Source: Balanoglossus misakiensis (lineage: Eukaryota > Hemichordata). From it: 64,000 nucleotides of DNA. Positions within the stretch are counted from its first letter, which is position 1; each line of letters opens with the position of its first letter. Below the pieces are notes generated by a model. That model searched no databases. It worked only from the letters and a program-made list of their open reading frames with translations, and was not told the origin of the DNA. Below, in pieces: positions 45,525-57,600 of the stretch. Position numbers and translations under genes: made by a program. The stretch covers positions 14,260,001 to 14,324,000 of the forward strand of contig CM082576.2 in NCBI GenBank assembly GCA_040954595.2, in the 5' to 3' direction.

Positions 45525-48500
45525 TTAGAATTCGTCCAGGACATACTGTGCCATCTCTTTGACACCCGCAAACGTCTCAACGGCGGTTGGTTCGATTTGG
45601 TCCTCGGGAAGCAAGAACCCGTACTCGCCGGTGTCGCGTAACTCGAGGACGTAAGAGTATTTGGCGTTGATGACTCCGTACGCCCAGTCCAGACTGGAAC
45701 CAGCAGACAAATCTGGAATTTGCCCAGAAGGAGGATTGAGTAGGGCATACAATATATGTTACAAGGACACATGCGCTTGGTAGACTGCATGCAAGATTCA
45801 GTCGGACGGCGCATTTGTAAAGGGTCGCACGCAGTGACCCGGAGCGCCCGCACGCGACTGAATCTTTCAGGTAAACTTTAAAATTCTCAACAGGACACAT
45901 GGACTATGCACGGCAGCATCTCTGTACCCAGTCAGTTGGGGTTTGCAATAACGAATTCTCAAATACAACTAAATATTTTTAGTAATAAATAATTATCTCC
46001 CATTTTATTCACATGCAATATTATCACAAATTAAATTCCAACGTTATTGAACTTGGCAGAGGTTGTTTTCTTGTACAACAAATAGTGTCACACGAAAGAT
46101 GCACAGTATATATGTCACAGTCAATGGTGTACTCACAGAGTGTATTGGCCACGTCACCATACGTGTATTTGGTTCCATAGACCGCTTCTAAGGCCGCCAC
46201 ACCCTTTGCCGCGTATCTTACCTATAAAGTTGACCATCATAAACACAATTAGTTTGCGGGTTTGTGATAAACTGTTGCTGTCCACTATGCGGTTATGTTT
46301 TACTTGAATAAAAATGCGATATGTATGAGGTATAGTTGATGTGTAATTTTCATCGCGTCATTCGTCCGTCCGAATCAATCACTCGTACGAATCAATTGCA
46401 ACATCGCTGTAACCAGTAGCTAAGTTTTAAATTTTGGTGTCACCGCAAAAAAAAATTCACCAATCATTTAAGTTACACACAGGTGGTACTAAGTCTTTTG
46501 AAGTTACACGCACGTAGTCTTTTGATCGCATAATAATTTCATTTCAGCCAAAATTGTATTCTGCAGTATAGGATTGTGACGATCTCAATATGGATGCTGG
46601 TCCGACGGAGCCTTACCTGTTCAGTGTAATCAGTCGGGCGTACTCTCCTGTATGCCCATGGGGACAGCCACAGCTGAGAGTACGAATGGAAATCGATGAA
46701 AAGTTTCACCTCCTGGTCCAGATTTCTCAAGAAATCCGTCACACCTTTCACTTCCGGTTCAGACAGGGCGTGCGGGCCGCGGTAATCTGCAGCGCAGGGG
46801 TTGGTACTGGCGCCGCTGCCTACAAATATAAAGTAACCGCGCACATATATTATAGCATGACAGGGAGCAGAGTATCGCGAATAAAGTATGCGACGATCTA
46901 CGGGCGCATTTTCTCATGACAGAACGTAAAATCCGACCAATTACACCGAGACCAGGTGCAACAATGGAGATAAAACATTAACACCTATACTGTTTCATTA
47001 ATAGTCTCGATTCCAGACCTCGTCGCTTCGCCAGTGAAAAAATGCGCCTTAGGCCGCCGGTAGGACACGAGCGACGAGTGATCCTTATGTTGGCCTCGGC
47101 TACATTCACATACCGCCGGTGGCGCACTGGCGAAGCGACGAGGCCTGGGAGCGAAACTATACTGTTTCATTTTCCCTGCAGTGCAAAGACCTTTATAGTC
47201 GCCAGTGAAAATACAGCACGGATGGTCTTATCGCGAGATTTGTATAATCCTTAATATTGTGAGCATTACCTCCCCACTGATAGTCCCAGTTTCTGTTGGG
47301 ATCTGTACCTACGCACAGCGAATTGCTATTTGGTTGGCGTGTCTTACGCCACATTCGGTTCTGCAAGACAGGAAAGATGCACATACATAATTAGTAAGTG
47401 TAAGAGAATTTTCATTGGATGAGAACCAGATGCGACTTAAAGCATAACCAACGTATACTAGTCTATTTTTTTTTGCTCATGAGAGACTTGCTGTGTCATC
47501 TGTATAATATGTGAAACAAAAATGAAGTTTATCCGAATATACATACTTCCGTACGGCTGTACTCGTATCCGTCTGGGTTTAGTTGCGGCACTATGAACCA
47601 ATCAAACTCATCTATCATCCGGGTGACTTCTGCGTCTTGGCCATATCCTTCAAGCATCTGTATAAGAAATAGCCGAAATGAACGAGTGAAACTTTGACAA
47701 CCTTTGTGGGTTTGGGAAGCTTACTGCGTGGCGGGAAAGTCTTTCCACCGTGATAACGTCGACGAGAGCAGCTTTGAAAAACAAAACGGTTGTTGAAGGG
47801 GGGGGGTTACTCCCATAGAAAGAGGTACGGGTGCATATAAGCCGTCCGGAAGGGTCACTTTCTTCACTAAAAACTAAAACGTGGGCCGATAACAAATGCT
47901 TTTGATTTTAATCAAAGCATCCCTAACAGTGGGTATAGGGTAATGAAATATAATGCAGAACGCCCGCAGCCGGCCGAGGGTGTCTGACAAGTGTAATACA
48001 TGCACGCGACGGTCAAAGATAGAATCACACATCAAATTTGAAAGATATAGCGGACAAACATACTTACAAATTTGGTGATGTAAATAAGAGTGGCGGGTGA
48101 TACCCATTCTCTGGCGTGGATTCCAGCCTCGAACCAGGCTGCTGGTTTCTTGTCAAGGGATGGTGTCGATATCTGTCGTTAGCGCCGAAAAATTAGTAGA
48201 ACTCGTTAATGTATCAGTGCCCCGGATCATGGTAAAGGCGCGAATAATTCATTGAAGTTATCGGCAGCAAGGTAATCATGCATGTCTGTCTTTCCGTGGA
48301 GCTACCACTCTTACAGATTTGTCGGTCGGTCTGTCTGTCCGTCCTTTCATGACACGTCATAGTCTCGATTACCCAGACTCCTTCGCGCGGGCTATCTCCA
48401 AAGCTTTGGAGATAGCCCGCGCGAAGGAGTCTGGGTAACCGAGACTAGACACGTCACAGCTGACAATACCTTTCACTATGATTATTTTCACTGAAATTCT

Positions 48501-51500
48501 ACCTGTCAACGCTGACGTTACGTTAAGTGAGACTGACGATTCGGTCTTTGCTCGAAAAAGAAATACAATTTGGGTATAGCCATCATTTTGTACAAATCTA
48601 TTCTGCAGCCTAGGTAACAAATAACGCGTAAATTGCACCACGTGACATGCGTGTACACGTACCTTGAGGGCCATGATGCTTCGTCCTTCGTAAGATTTCG
48701 TTAACTCGAAAGTTTCTACGATGTCGCTGTATTCGTTGGCAATGTCGCTGATCCAAGCGCTGATCTGGAAAGAATATGGAGACAACCGCTGTAATGTTAA
48801 CTAAGTGTCTTCAGAACACATATGCTGGCAGAAAATATACGATCAGCAATAAATTTTCATGAAACTGTCCGATGTTCTTTAATGCAATGATTCTGCTGTT
48901 AGTTCACTATCGTATCCATAGCAAGTTACATCGCTTGGTGACAGTCTTTTAATATTGGCTATATGTGTAACCATTTTGTTTGTCGTCGGATTCATACACG
49001 CACAGAAACACACACTGTAAAACAGAAATCGGTACGCAAAATTTAACTGCCGTGTATGAACGCGGGAATTAGAAATAAAGACAACTACTAGTATAATTCT
49101 ACGTCTGAATATTCAACCTCTCTCGCACTCTGGCGGTCTTCTGTTGTTGAGTAGGCTTAGCTTGAAGATCACAGAGCTAGACTGATCATCAAGAAAAATT
49201 TGCCAGTCGTTTAAATATAAATTTTTTTAAACTGCCCCACCTCCGAATACGGAAAGTGATGTTAGATGCACCTTGCATGATGCCATGGCAACTACTCTGG
49301 GGGAATTTCTTCACACGACACTCATTTATAACCGTGAGAACAGGATAAATTGCGATCATAGTTTGCGTCAGTTGTCCCTCCGTGTCCTCGCAGAAACTGA
49401 AATAGCCCACACTACACGACGACACACCTGCGAAAGCTATTTAAAGTATATAGTAGCGAAGCGTTACACCCACTTCCCCCATGAGGGCTTCAGACTTGCA
49501 ACGGGGAACAAACCTGTGGGCGTCCCTACCTCATCGGCCGTGTGATACCGATTATAGTCGAAGGTGATGTCAGCGTCGGACTGCGACCCCTGTGGCGCCC
49601 GTTGGCGGTCTATCAGTGCCTGCACGTCCGCGATGAAGACGTCGTAGTCGATCTTCATCATCTTCAGGAAACCGCTCACTTCGCCCAACATGTCCGGTGG
49701 AACCATGACGTCAACGGGGAAGTCGACGGCATGAGGTGACTGCCAGAAATCCACCTGCACGTACAAAAAATGTTTTGAAAGTGTGACAAAGAATGCTTTG
49801 AACCAATCATATAAAACACCACGTGACTTTTGGAGGCAGGAGTTGTCATTAACGAAAATGTACTACAAGCTTAAATACAAAATTAATTTAATCGACGTTT
49901 ACATAAGCAACATTACACAGAAACGTTTGCCTTTATGACCTATTCGTTATATCAAGAATACATTGAATACATGAATAATATCTTTCAATGTTTAAAATGA
50001 TAACGTCAAAAGTTATTTTTTGGTATAGGTTTTGAAATCTTTCATCAAATCTATAGCCTGTCTACAAATAGAGTGGAGTGTGTGTACAGATGACCAGTAC
50101 ACGTTTTAACTAGTCAAAAAATAGACCACATTTCGTACAAAATAAACTTCGACAAAAAAAGATCAAAAGAGAACGACTTTGTCCCTTTAATGGATGATTC
50201 TTTATCCAATCTGAGATTCACGCTCGGTCAAAACGAACCGAGGAAAAACTATAGGTACACATCTGGCAAGTCGCGGTCGTTTCGCATGCGATCGTCAGCG
50301 TGACACGGCGACCATTTTCTTTCCTGGCAGCAATATTCAACATACCTTATCACCAAGGTGGGATTTCAGGTCATGCAAGAGTTCAAGTTCATTGTAGCTG
50401 TGTGGCTTTATGCGCAAAACTTGGTACCTGAAAAAAAATAATAAATTTAGTTAAAGAAAATCGTTCAGAGTTGTTTTCTTCATAAGCTCCGGAAGAGGAA
50501 CTGTGTGCGTTTTTTTGTGTGTGGTGCGTGTCATTTTAGCATTCATTTAGCAACACATCTAACACTGCAACCACAGAGCGGAGATACTAACCCCTGCCAT
50601 ATTTGGTCATCAATGTAAATGATATTTACTGTTGCATGCAACGCAACGTAACTTCATTTTTTTTTTGTATAATCAAAATATCAGTAGCTTCATAATACAT
50701 GATCAAACACTAAGGCCAAATAAAAACAATATGTGCTTTTCCGATTACCCGACTTACCCTAATTTTAACCCGCCGACCCTAAACTTTTTGTAGCTTCGTA
50801 AACCGGAAGTAAAAATAACGATGTCAAACTTACAAAATTTATGAAATTTGTGAGAATCGCGCAAGAACTATGACGTCATTCTTCTACACTACGGCGGCCA
50901 AAGATACAAAAACAATTGCAAAATAAAAAAAATTCCCTACCTACATGTACCTACCCTATTTTTGAAAACCATGTAATTTGGACAGCACATATTTTTTATT
51001 TGGCCTAACATTCATCATGGGCCTACTCTATTCATGATCTGAGTCGTTGAGAGCTTACGACTAGAGTCACCTGAACAATGTCCGGCCTCTTAATTAGTAT
51101 CACTTCAATAATGTTTTTATGGTTGATAATCGATCGTCGTAAATAGGCATTACTTTGTATATTGTCTACAACATGATAAAAAACGTGATGGCGTTTAAAT
51201 ATTTTGCTTAATCGACCAAACAGTCCGTTCAGAACCTAGAGAGGCACTTTGAAGTAATTTTCGCGAAGTAAGTTTTAAAGTAATTTTCTGGATCCCATGG
51301 GGTATAGTTAGTGTCAGCAATGCAGAAAAGCCGCAGCTGGGGTCATTATATGTTAACATGTAATTTACTTGTACAGTTCACCGATCGTATTTTTGAACTA
51401 ACAGGTATTTCATCCATATGGGAGGTATATTTCAATTTGTTAAGACGGTCTCTTTGACTGAACCCCTAAAATAACATGTTAACGAGCATAATGAAAGCCA

Positions 51501-52232
51501 CAACGTTCAATAAGGCATTATTTTTAGTGTCAAACGTAAGCTGATGACATGTTTTACACGCTTCTGTAAAGAAGATTGTGTGTTATATACTATCTTCGGA
51601 GTACACCAAGAAGTACGGCCGCCACTATGATAAAGTTACATACAAAACTGGACGATATATTAATGCAATAATTTCTTTTTCAGTGGCAATGCAGGTTATC
51701 TTCGTATTATTTCTAGGTTTTAGGAAGCTAAGTATTCTGTAATAATCATGGCTTGTTCCGTCTTTTTTCTCGCGTATAATGATGAAGGCGTTCTTCAATG
51801 ACATTTTAGAATTCGGAATTTGCCTTATGTTTCTTTCTACATCGATAAGTCCGTATGCCATTGTAATTCCATCGCCGACACGTCTTATATTGCTTAAAAG
51901 GTTCGGTTTAGAGGAAGTATGAGTAAAATTCAACGATATCCCGTGAAATAAAAATTACATATAACGCTTGTCAAAAGCGATCTACTGCCAAAGCGATCAA
52001 GTATACTAATGTTTCTTTGATTGAAAAAACTGCAGAAAATACACATTTCAGTAATGAGAAAACGTTTCGATTGTACAGCTGACAAATTTGATCGAGTCGA
52101 TTCGGTACATAAAACTATTAATTTCTGAGGTTCAATACAACGTAAAGTGACTTACCCGTCAAAACGAGACGGTTCGCTGCTGGCCACAGCAGCCACGACA
52201 AGAATGACAGCGAAGATTCTAATTCCGGACAT
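45525..52232 (-). CDS. Procarboxypeptidase A-type metalloprotease (M14A), 10 exons, 422 aa
   Basis: Secreted zinc exopeptidase precursor that removes C-terminal residues, probably digestive. Exons, all GT-AG and in phase: 52156-52232, 50346-50427, 49530-49754, 48663-48764, 48068-48172, 47547-47657, 47270-47360, 46617-46819, 46137-46221, 45525-45712. Residues 1-19 form a signal peptide ([12 protein letters not shown]). An activation peptide starting YQVLRIKP follows, with a likely tryptic site at DRQR (Arg105). Zinc ligands are His181 and Glu184 (HAREW) and His309 (DFHSYSQ). Substrate-binding residues are Arg183, Arg239, Asn256-Arg257 (DPNRNWD) and Tyr361; catalytic Glu384 is in LELRD. Cys250 and Cys273 match the CPA disulfide spacing. 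Leu368, at the residue-255 position, argues for A-type (hydrophobic) rather than B-type specificity. Length is normal. The last exon is partially duplicated in units B and C. Confidence 0.95.
46995..47165. mobile_element. MITE in carboxypeptidase intron 7
   Basis: Inverted arms cctcgtcgcttcgccagtg / cactggcgaagcgacgagg inside longer imperfect ends (atagtctcgattcca / tgggagcgaaactat). The word actgtttcatt flanks both sides, probably the target duplication. Confidence 0.75.
48360..48447. mobile_element. Foldback MITE, TAGTCTCGG family, in carboxypeptidase intron 4
   Basis: A perfect hairpin (arms through tatctccaaagctttggaga) with 9-bp duplications gacacgtca at 48351-48359 and 48448-48456. The left end has one change (tctcgatta). 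Confidence 0.93.
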
Positions 52233-52463
52233 CGTAGCTCTTCACGATGTTCCCGTTGATCACCGGCTGTTTAAGTACTACGGAAGGAATTTCACCGTGC
52301 GCAAAGTAAATAAAGTCAACTGAGCTATTTGATAAAATAAAAAATATTAATCCCTACTTTCCTGTGTTATGTAATTCTCAAAAGTCTGTTATTTTCAGAC
52401 TGGGTTGAACGACCTATTTCGCGCCGTGTATAACTAAAAATGGGACTTTATCAGATCCGACAA

Positions 52464-52687
52464 TTATGCGCCGAAGTCGACGGGATTACAGTGGACATCC
52501 TTTGAAATATGATGTGAACTTCGACGTTCATATAGGTCTTCAGGTGACAAGCATTTAGCTTCTTCGAAGAGAGCACATCTGTGCCCCATCAGTTGAAATG
52601 ACACGCCGTCCACCTGGGACGACGCGCAGGTGACAACTCCATAAGCTGCGGTGGCCATTTTCCCGAAGATCATGCCGCGCTGGTCCC
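52464..52687 (-). CDS. Candidate terminal exon, Cys-containing protein, unknown
   Basis: An acceptor-like cacacag precedes a frame reading DQRGMIFGKMATAAYGVVT, then CASSQVDGVSFQLMGHRCAL and further to HCNPVDFGA and a TAA. Base composition is more GC-rich than the flanks and four cysteines are spaced through it. The VSFQ...RCALF cadence recalls PAN/apple-type modules, but the full cysteine pattern is missing. No upstream exon in matching phase was found. It may be the end of an unannotated gene or a chance ORF. Confidence 0.25.
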
Positions 52688-52689
52688 CT

Positions 52690-54680
52690 GTGTGCGCTGG
52701 GGGTAAAAATGTGCGGTTGGATACACCCAACGTTTACTTTGGCACGCATCTTGCGGGGTGTGTACGGCTTGGAAAGAGGAAAATTAGAAATTTAGACGGT
52801 TACTCAACTGCTGAAGTCCGAAAGTAGATTTCAAACTCTACTTATATCCTCGGTACAGCCGCAGAGAAATTGGAAGTTTGCCGCCGGCGGTGGCGTTTCC
52901 TTTCAAGTTCGATAACACCTGTCGTCTGTGACACATTCTTTTACACGTCATACACAGAAACTCAGTGTAAAAAAAAAAAACGTGTGTACATTTATATTGT
53001 GCGAACCAGGTGTTTATAAATCGTGACCTCCACCCCCCCCCCTACACCGCCACCAAAAAGGACCTTTTGTACAATCACGATTGAGAAACCGGGTGAAAAA
53101 GGCTTGCATCATGCAACCTCTACAGCCACGATGCTGAAAAGTGGTACATGTACATTGGTAAATTCTGCGCAACATATCAGCTAACCGTCAACCAACTTTT
53201 CAAAACTTACTACTTTGGATGACAGGTGTTCATACATTTTATGACAATGTAAGCTTGTCTTGCCCGCTCGCTCACTCACTCACTCACTTTCCTGGGGCTG
53301 TTTTTCCCATGGATTTGAACTTATTTAATGTGAAGAAGTCCTTTATTGTAGAAACTTGAGTCAGAGTTTCTTGCGCCTTTACTAGCCTATGACGTCCCGA
53401 GATAGAATTCTCCCATTTTACTTAGCGGCTATGTATAAATAGCAAGAAAATACAATTTTCACTACAGGATAGGAATTATTGAATAGCACATGTTCTTGAC
53501 CGTACATCACGCCCCTGAAATAGTACAGGGTCACACTTGAAGAGATATAATCACCGACGTCGCGTCATACCTTGCACGCAGTGCACCTGAGCAGACGCGT
53601 TCCTTCAATTGCCTTCCGGCATCATCAGTTGTACAAGTTGGCGCAACAGTCTCACACGGTTGCCTGTAATTGGCTACTTCCCTCATCGCGCTATCAGTCT
53701 GCGACTTTGTTCGACAGGTGCGAAACGCCATTTTTTCTCCCACATAGCGCCCCGAGCTGAGTCACGGTGTCGGATGATTTATACCAACGCGCAATAGGAT
53801 GTTCGCGTAACAGGTAAGAAGCCAGAGACTGCAGAGTCCGAACGTATCTCTACATCTGATTTTGATCAGATTGGGAATCCGGGGTGATAATATATAGAGC
53901 CCGGAAGTCTGGCTCCGCGAACAAGAATTTATTTCATCCATCTGTGATGCTTGCATAGACAGTGGACGCGCCTATACCGTATATTATGATAGAAATATAG
54001 AAGCGGGAAAGGCAATTATTCGTGAATTCCGTCTGAGATAAGTAGTGTATTGTGTCGTTTGACGCATAGACCATCAATTCTAACCGTTTATAGTGTTAAA
54101 CGATAGTATTTTCATTTCATCTGTTATGGGACGGGAAACTTTGTGTGCATAATTTGTTTGGCCTTGTGATCAATAAACAGTCGGAATTAGCACCTGCTTT
54201 TCAATTTTCCTTAGAGAGGACCAAAATTAATAAACCATGCCTAATGGTTAATTAGATTTTGTATGCGTTTTGTTCATGTGTATTTTCCACTTTGCCTCTG
54301 AAAATACAAGTGGTCAACTATTCTCTCGGATGTTAATTTGCCATACTGCGTAGTTTTAACATTGTGTCACGTGATGACCTTGAATGCTCCCAGAACTAGT
54401 GGTCAGCAGTGAGCTTCCCCACATGCATGTTTGCTGTAAGCATTAGGCCTACTGGTTTGACACACGTCAGGCAAGAATGTTTGTTTTATCAACGTAGTCC
54501 TTTACTAAATTTACATAGGAGCGACTTGCGTGTTGATACTTTGATACGTAATCGGTATAATACGTGTATTTTGATAAGAGATATAAGTATGTGTAAATAT
54601 GTAGTAGCATTACACTTTCACTGTCACCTGAGGGCGCTGCACCAAGCCAATGAACCCGAGTCTTGTGACATATTTCCAAC
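52690..54680. other. Intergenic between the carboxypeptidase and TMEM179B-like genes
   Basis: Contains a C-tract near 53032, a (tcac)-rich stretch near 53275, and a minus-strand ATG frame (MAFRTCRTKSQTDSAMREVA..., about 53576-53728) ending at a donor-like AG|GTATGA. No gene is established. A stray piece of the aatctgatt foldback family lies near 53850. Confidence 0.5.
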
Positions 54681-57600
54681 ATGGCGGAAATACACGTCTT
54701 CTTGGTATTAGAAACAGTGTTGCTGTTTGGTGCCTCATTGACCGGATTTGTCGCCGCAATAACTATCGGCATAACGAGAGTAAGTAACATTGTTCATAAA
54801 GTGGGGATGTGCTGATATCACATTGCTGTCGAGACTTGCGTTATCCAGTCGACCGACGTAAACTTTCCAGGTCGACTTGCAAAAGCAGATTCTCCTTCGA
54901 AATACAATGGTCTACTGTGCGATAACGCGGGCACCGTGAACGCCCACTACCGCTGTATCTATCTATGTGGTATGTACATCGAATTTACAACGCCCTGATC
55001 ATCTTTTGTGGCTTCTAGTATCCTCGCAATCTTCGTGATCGCCAGAATTGATTCGATAAATTGCTATTCGATCATCATCAACGTTACTCGCAAAGTGAAA
55101 ATGACGTGACTAAACATGGCATCGAACCTATTAAAGGTATACGGTCACCTATGGAAATTTAGCTACAGTTACCATGGTAAACTTGAGATCTAGCCAATCA
55201 CGGATTTTCAGTGGGTGGCACACGCGAAAAAAAGAGCGCCACCATATGTTCTTTAGAACACTCAAATATGCCATTTCTGACATATATGGGCGTATGTAAA
55301 TTGGAGGTGACTGTATACCTTTAACCCTATTATAACTACAGTACAAGCCTACGTGCAAAAGGGAGTGTTCTGACAAATAGTTTCACCTCCCATCGAATGA
55401 AATGGGCAGTACCCAGCGCATCGACGGACCGGACAGGTATCGTCATCACCTCAAACAGTTTAAGGCTGAAAAGTAGTTCGTGTGTAGCTATGTCGAGCTC
55501 CGGTCGTGCAGCAGCGACTATAACCTCCATAGAATAAACATTGAGAGGTCATCTCGCGATCATAGCATAGCGTGTAAGCTTACACTTTAAAGAGTGGTAT
55601 AAATTACACAGTAGGTTCGGGGAAACCATTAACTTTCTACACTCATTGCATCGTGTGTGTTTTTTACAGACATAATACAAAGGTGTTTAAATTAAGTGTA
55701 CATGTATGTCTTTTAATTAAACGACAGTTGTTAATTGCTTTTAGGGGTGTGTCCTCAGGTGACCTGTAATGTGAATGCCTTCCTAAGATGACTGCATGCT
55801 GTGGACATGTTGCCAATTGCACAATAATTCACAGCTGCCCTTTTCTGTTTAAGGAAAAGATATGTCATTTTGTGGCAAGGCTTCCGTTTTTATCCCACAC
55901 AAGAAACTCCCTGTGCTAGGAGAGTCTGGCATGTTAATGTTTGTAGAAGATTTAGTTAGCCTCAAGCTCTGCAATGATGAATGTAAACATGAGCGGCCCG
56001 GGATAGCATTAAACAACAAAAAGTGACAAGACAGGCGTCGCGCATGGCAAAGTGCAAAATATTCAGAGCAGAGCAGTTCCAAAGTAAAACATCCATAAAT
56101 TCAACTGAGTATTTCTATGTTATTTGTTTGGTTTAATCCCACGCGACTGTGGTTTAACCCCACATTTTCCCTGCTGCATGCTAGTTCAGGGGCCCGTTTC
56201 ACCACTGCCAGCCTGGTAAAACAGTATTTTACCATCACTGGATTCAGCTCTCGGCCAATCAGAATGGCGGACGGTAGCATGGTATAATATAATACAATAA
56301 AAGTAGATAATTTCGAACAAAAGAAAGACAATAGGTGATTCAGATACTTGAACCTGTAGACAGTTGACCTTCTTTAAAATTTAATTTTGAAAACAATTCT
56401 TCCTGTAGGATAACTTCAACGGATGTCCTTTGTATGGCCAACTTGATTGGAAGAACGAAACATTTTTTATAATCGATCACTTTGGCGCGGCGTCTTCGTG
56501 CAGTTTCTGCGTGGGCGTCCAAGTCGTGGCCGCACTCTATGCCTTGGCTTTCGCCATTTACCACATCTATGTGATACTGAAGAAGGAAGACAAGTAAGTG
56601 AGGTCGTTTTTTTCTACTGTGAAACACTTTATTTTCGCGAGTTGAAATCTTCGCGATATCGAGAGAGGCCACTGTTTCGCGAGTATTAATTTTCATTTTT
56701 CATTCACTGCATCGTTATCTTCAAAAAATTACGCGACTTTTTATTTTCACACTATTTTGGCTCTCGCGTATTTCGCGAAAATTTATTGCTCGCGAAAATA
56801 AAGTGTTGTACAGTAGAAAGGATTATTACGTAAATACTTTCGAAGCCTGAAGTTGCATGTAGTTGTCTTACTCTTCAATTCAAAGCAGTCGCGTACACTG
56901 AAACCACTCCCAGTTCAAAACCAGTTGCCTTCACGTGAAATGCATCTACCGGTTAGCTTTACAGACTTGTTCTGCTCACCTTTGCAGGAACATATGGATC
57001 ATACCCAGCCTGCTGATCAATGCTGCCTTCACCGTCGTCATTTTCATCCAGGCGTGTGTGGTTAGCGTGGGATTCTTGCAGTGGTGCAACAGCATCGAGG
57101 ACAGTCCCGTTGCGAAAAGGTAAAAAGGCAGCCCTCTTTTAAAGGTGCATTTGCATCGCATAGGAGAAAGTCGCATGATGAAAACACACTTCTACTATTG
57201 TCATTTTCACGAAATTTTACACATAGCTCAGTGCAGTAAATATGAATTCATTGGTCAAATAAAATATAGGGGTCACCGTGCTTTATTTTGAGATAAATTG
57301 CGTTAAAAATTTTGCCCATAGACAAAGCTTTGTTGACAAATGCTGAGTCAGCAGTTTTCTTCTATTATCGACTAAATTTAAGGAGAATCCAAAAATCCAC
57401 AATTAAAAAAAATGACAATACATTCAATTTTACTGAACGTACATCCTTAACCGTGATTCCTGTCCTGTCTCTGTGTGAACAGTTGTAAAGCTGGCCAGTC
57501 GTTTAACTGGAACATCCAGATTCCCGGAGTCACCAATCCCCATGCTCGCATCGACGGCACTTCCTTCTATGACGACCTGAAAACTGGAGAGGTAAGATTT

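Larger units (their letters stand above)
37613..46080. repeat. Segmental unit D (about 8.5 kb)
   Basis: Near-identical to unit C through array D. Toward its right end (about 44.2-45.4 kb) several variants match unit B rather than C. Its right edge lies inside the last intron of the intact carboxypeptidase gene: similarity to the ends of B and C stops at about ttcttgtacaaca (46068-46080). Confidence 0.9.

Noticed and set aside
45525-45752. Carboxypeptidase exon 10 starting further upstream (frame [13 protein letters not shown])
   Set aside because: No AG acceptor fits there. CCAG at 45713-45716 gives correct phase with exon 9 and restores the exact family spacing from Tyr361 to DWAYG.
51625-51933. 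102-codon minus-strand ORF in carboxypeptidase intron 1
   Set aside because: No splice signals linking it in phase to the gene and no recognisable domain.
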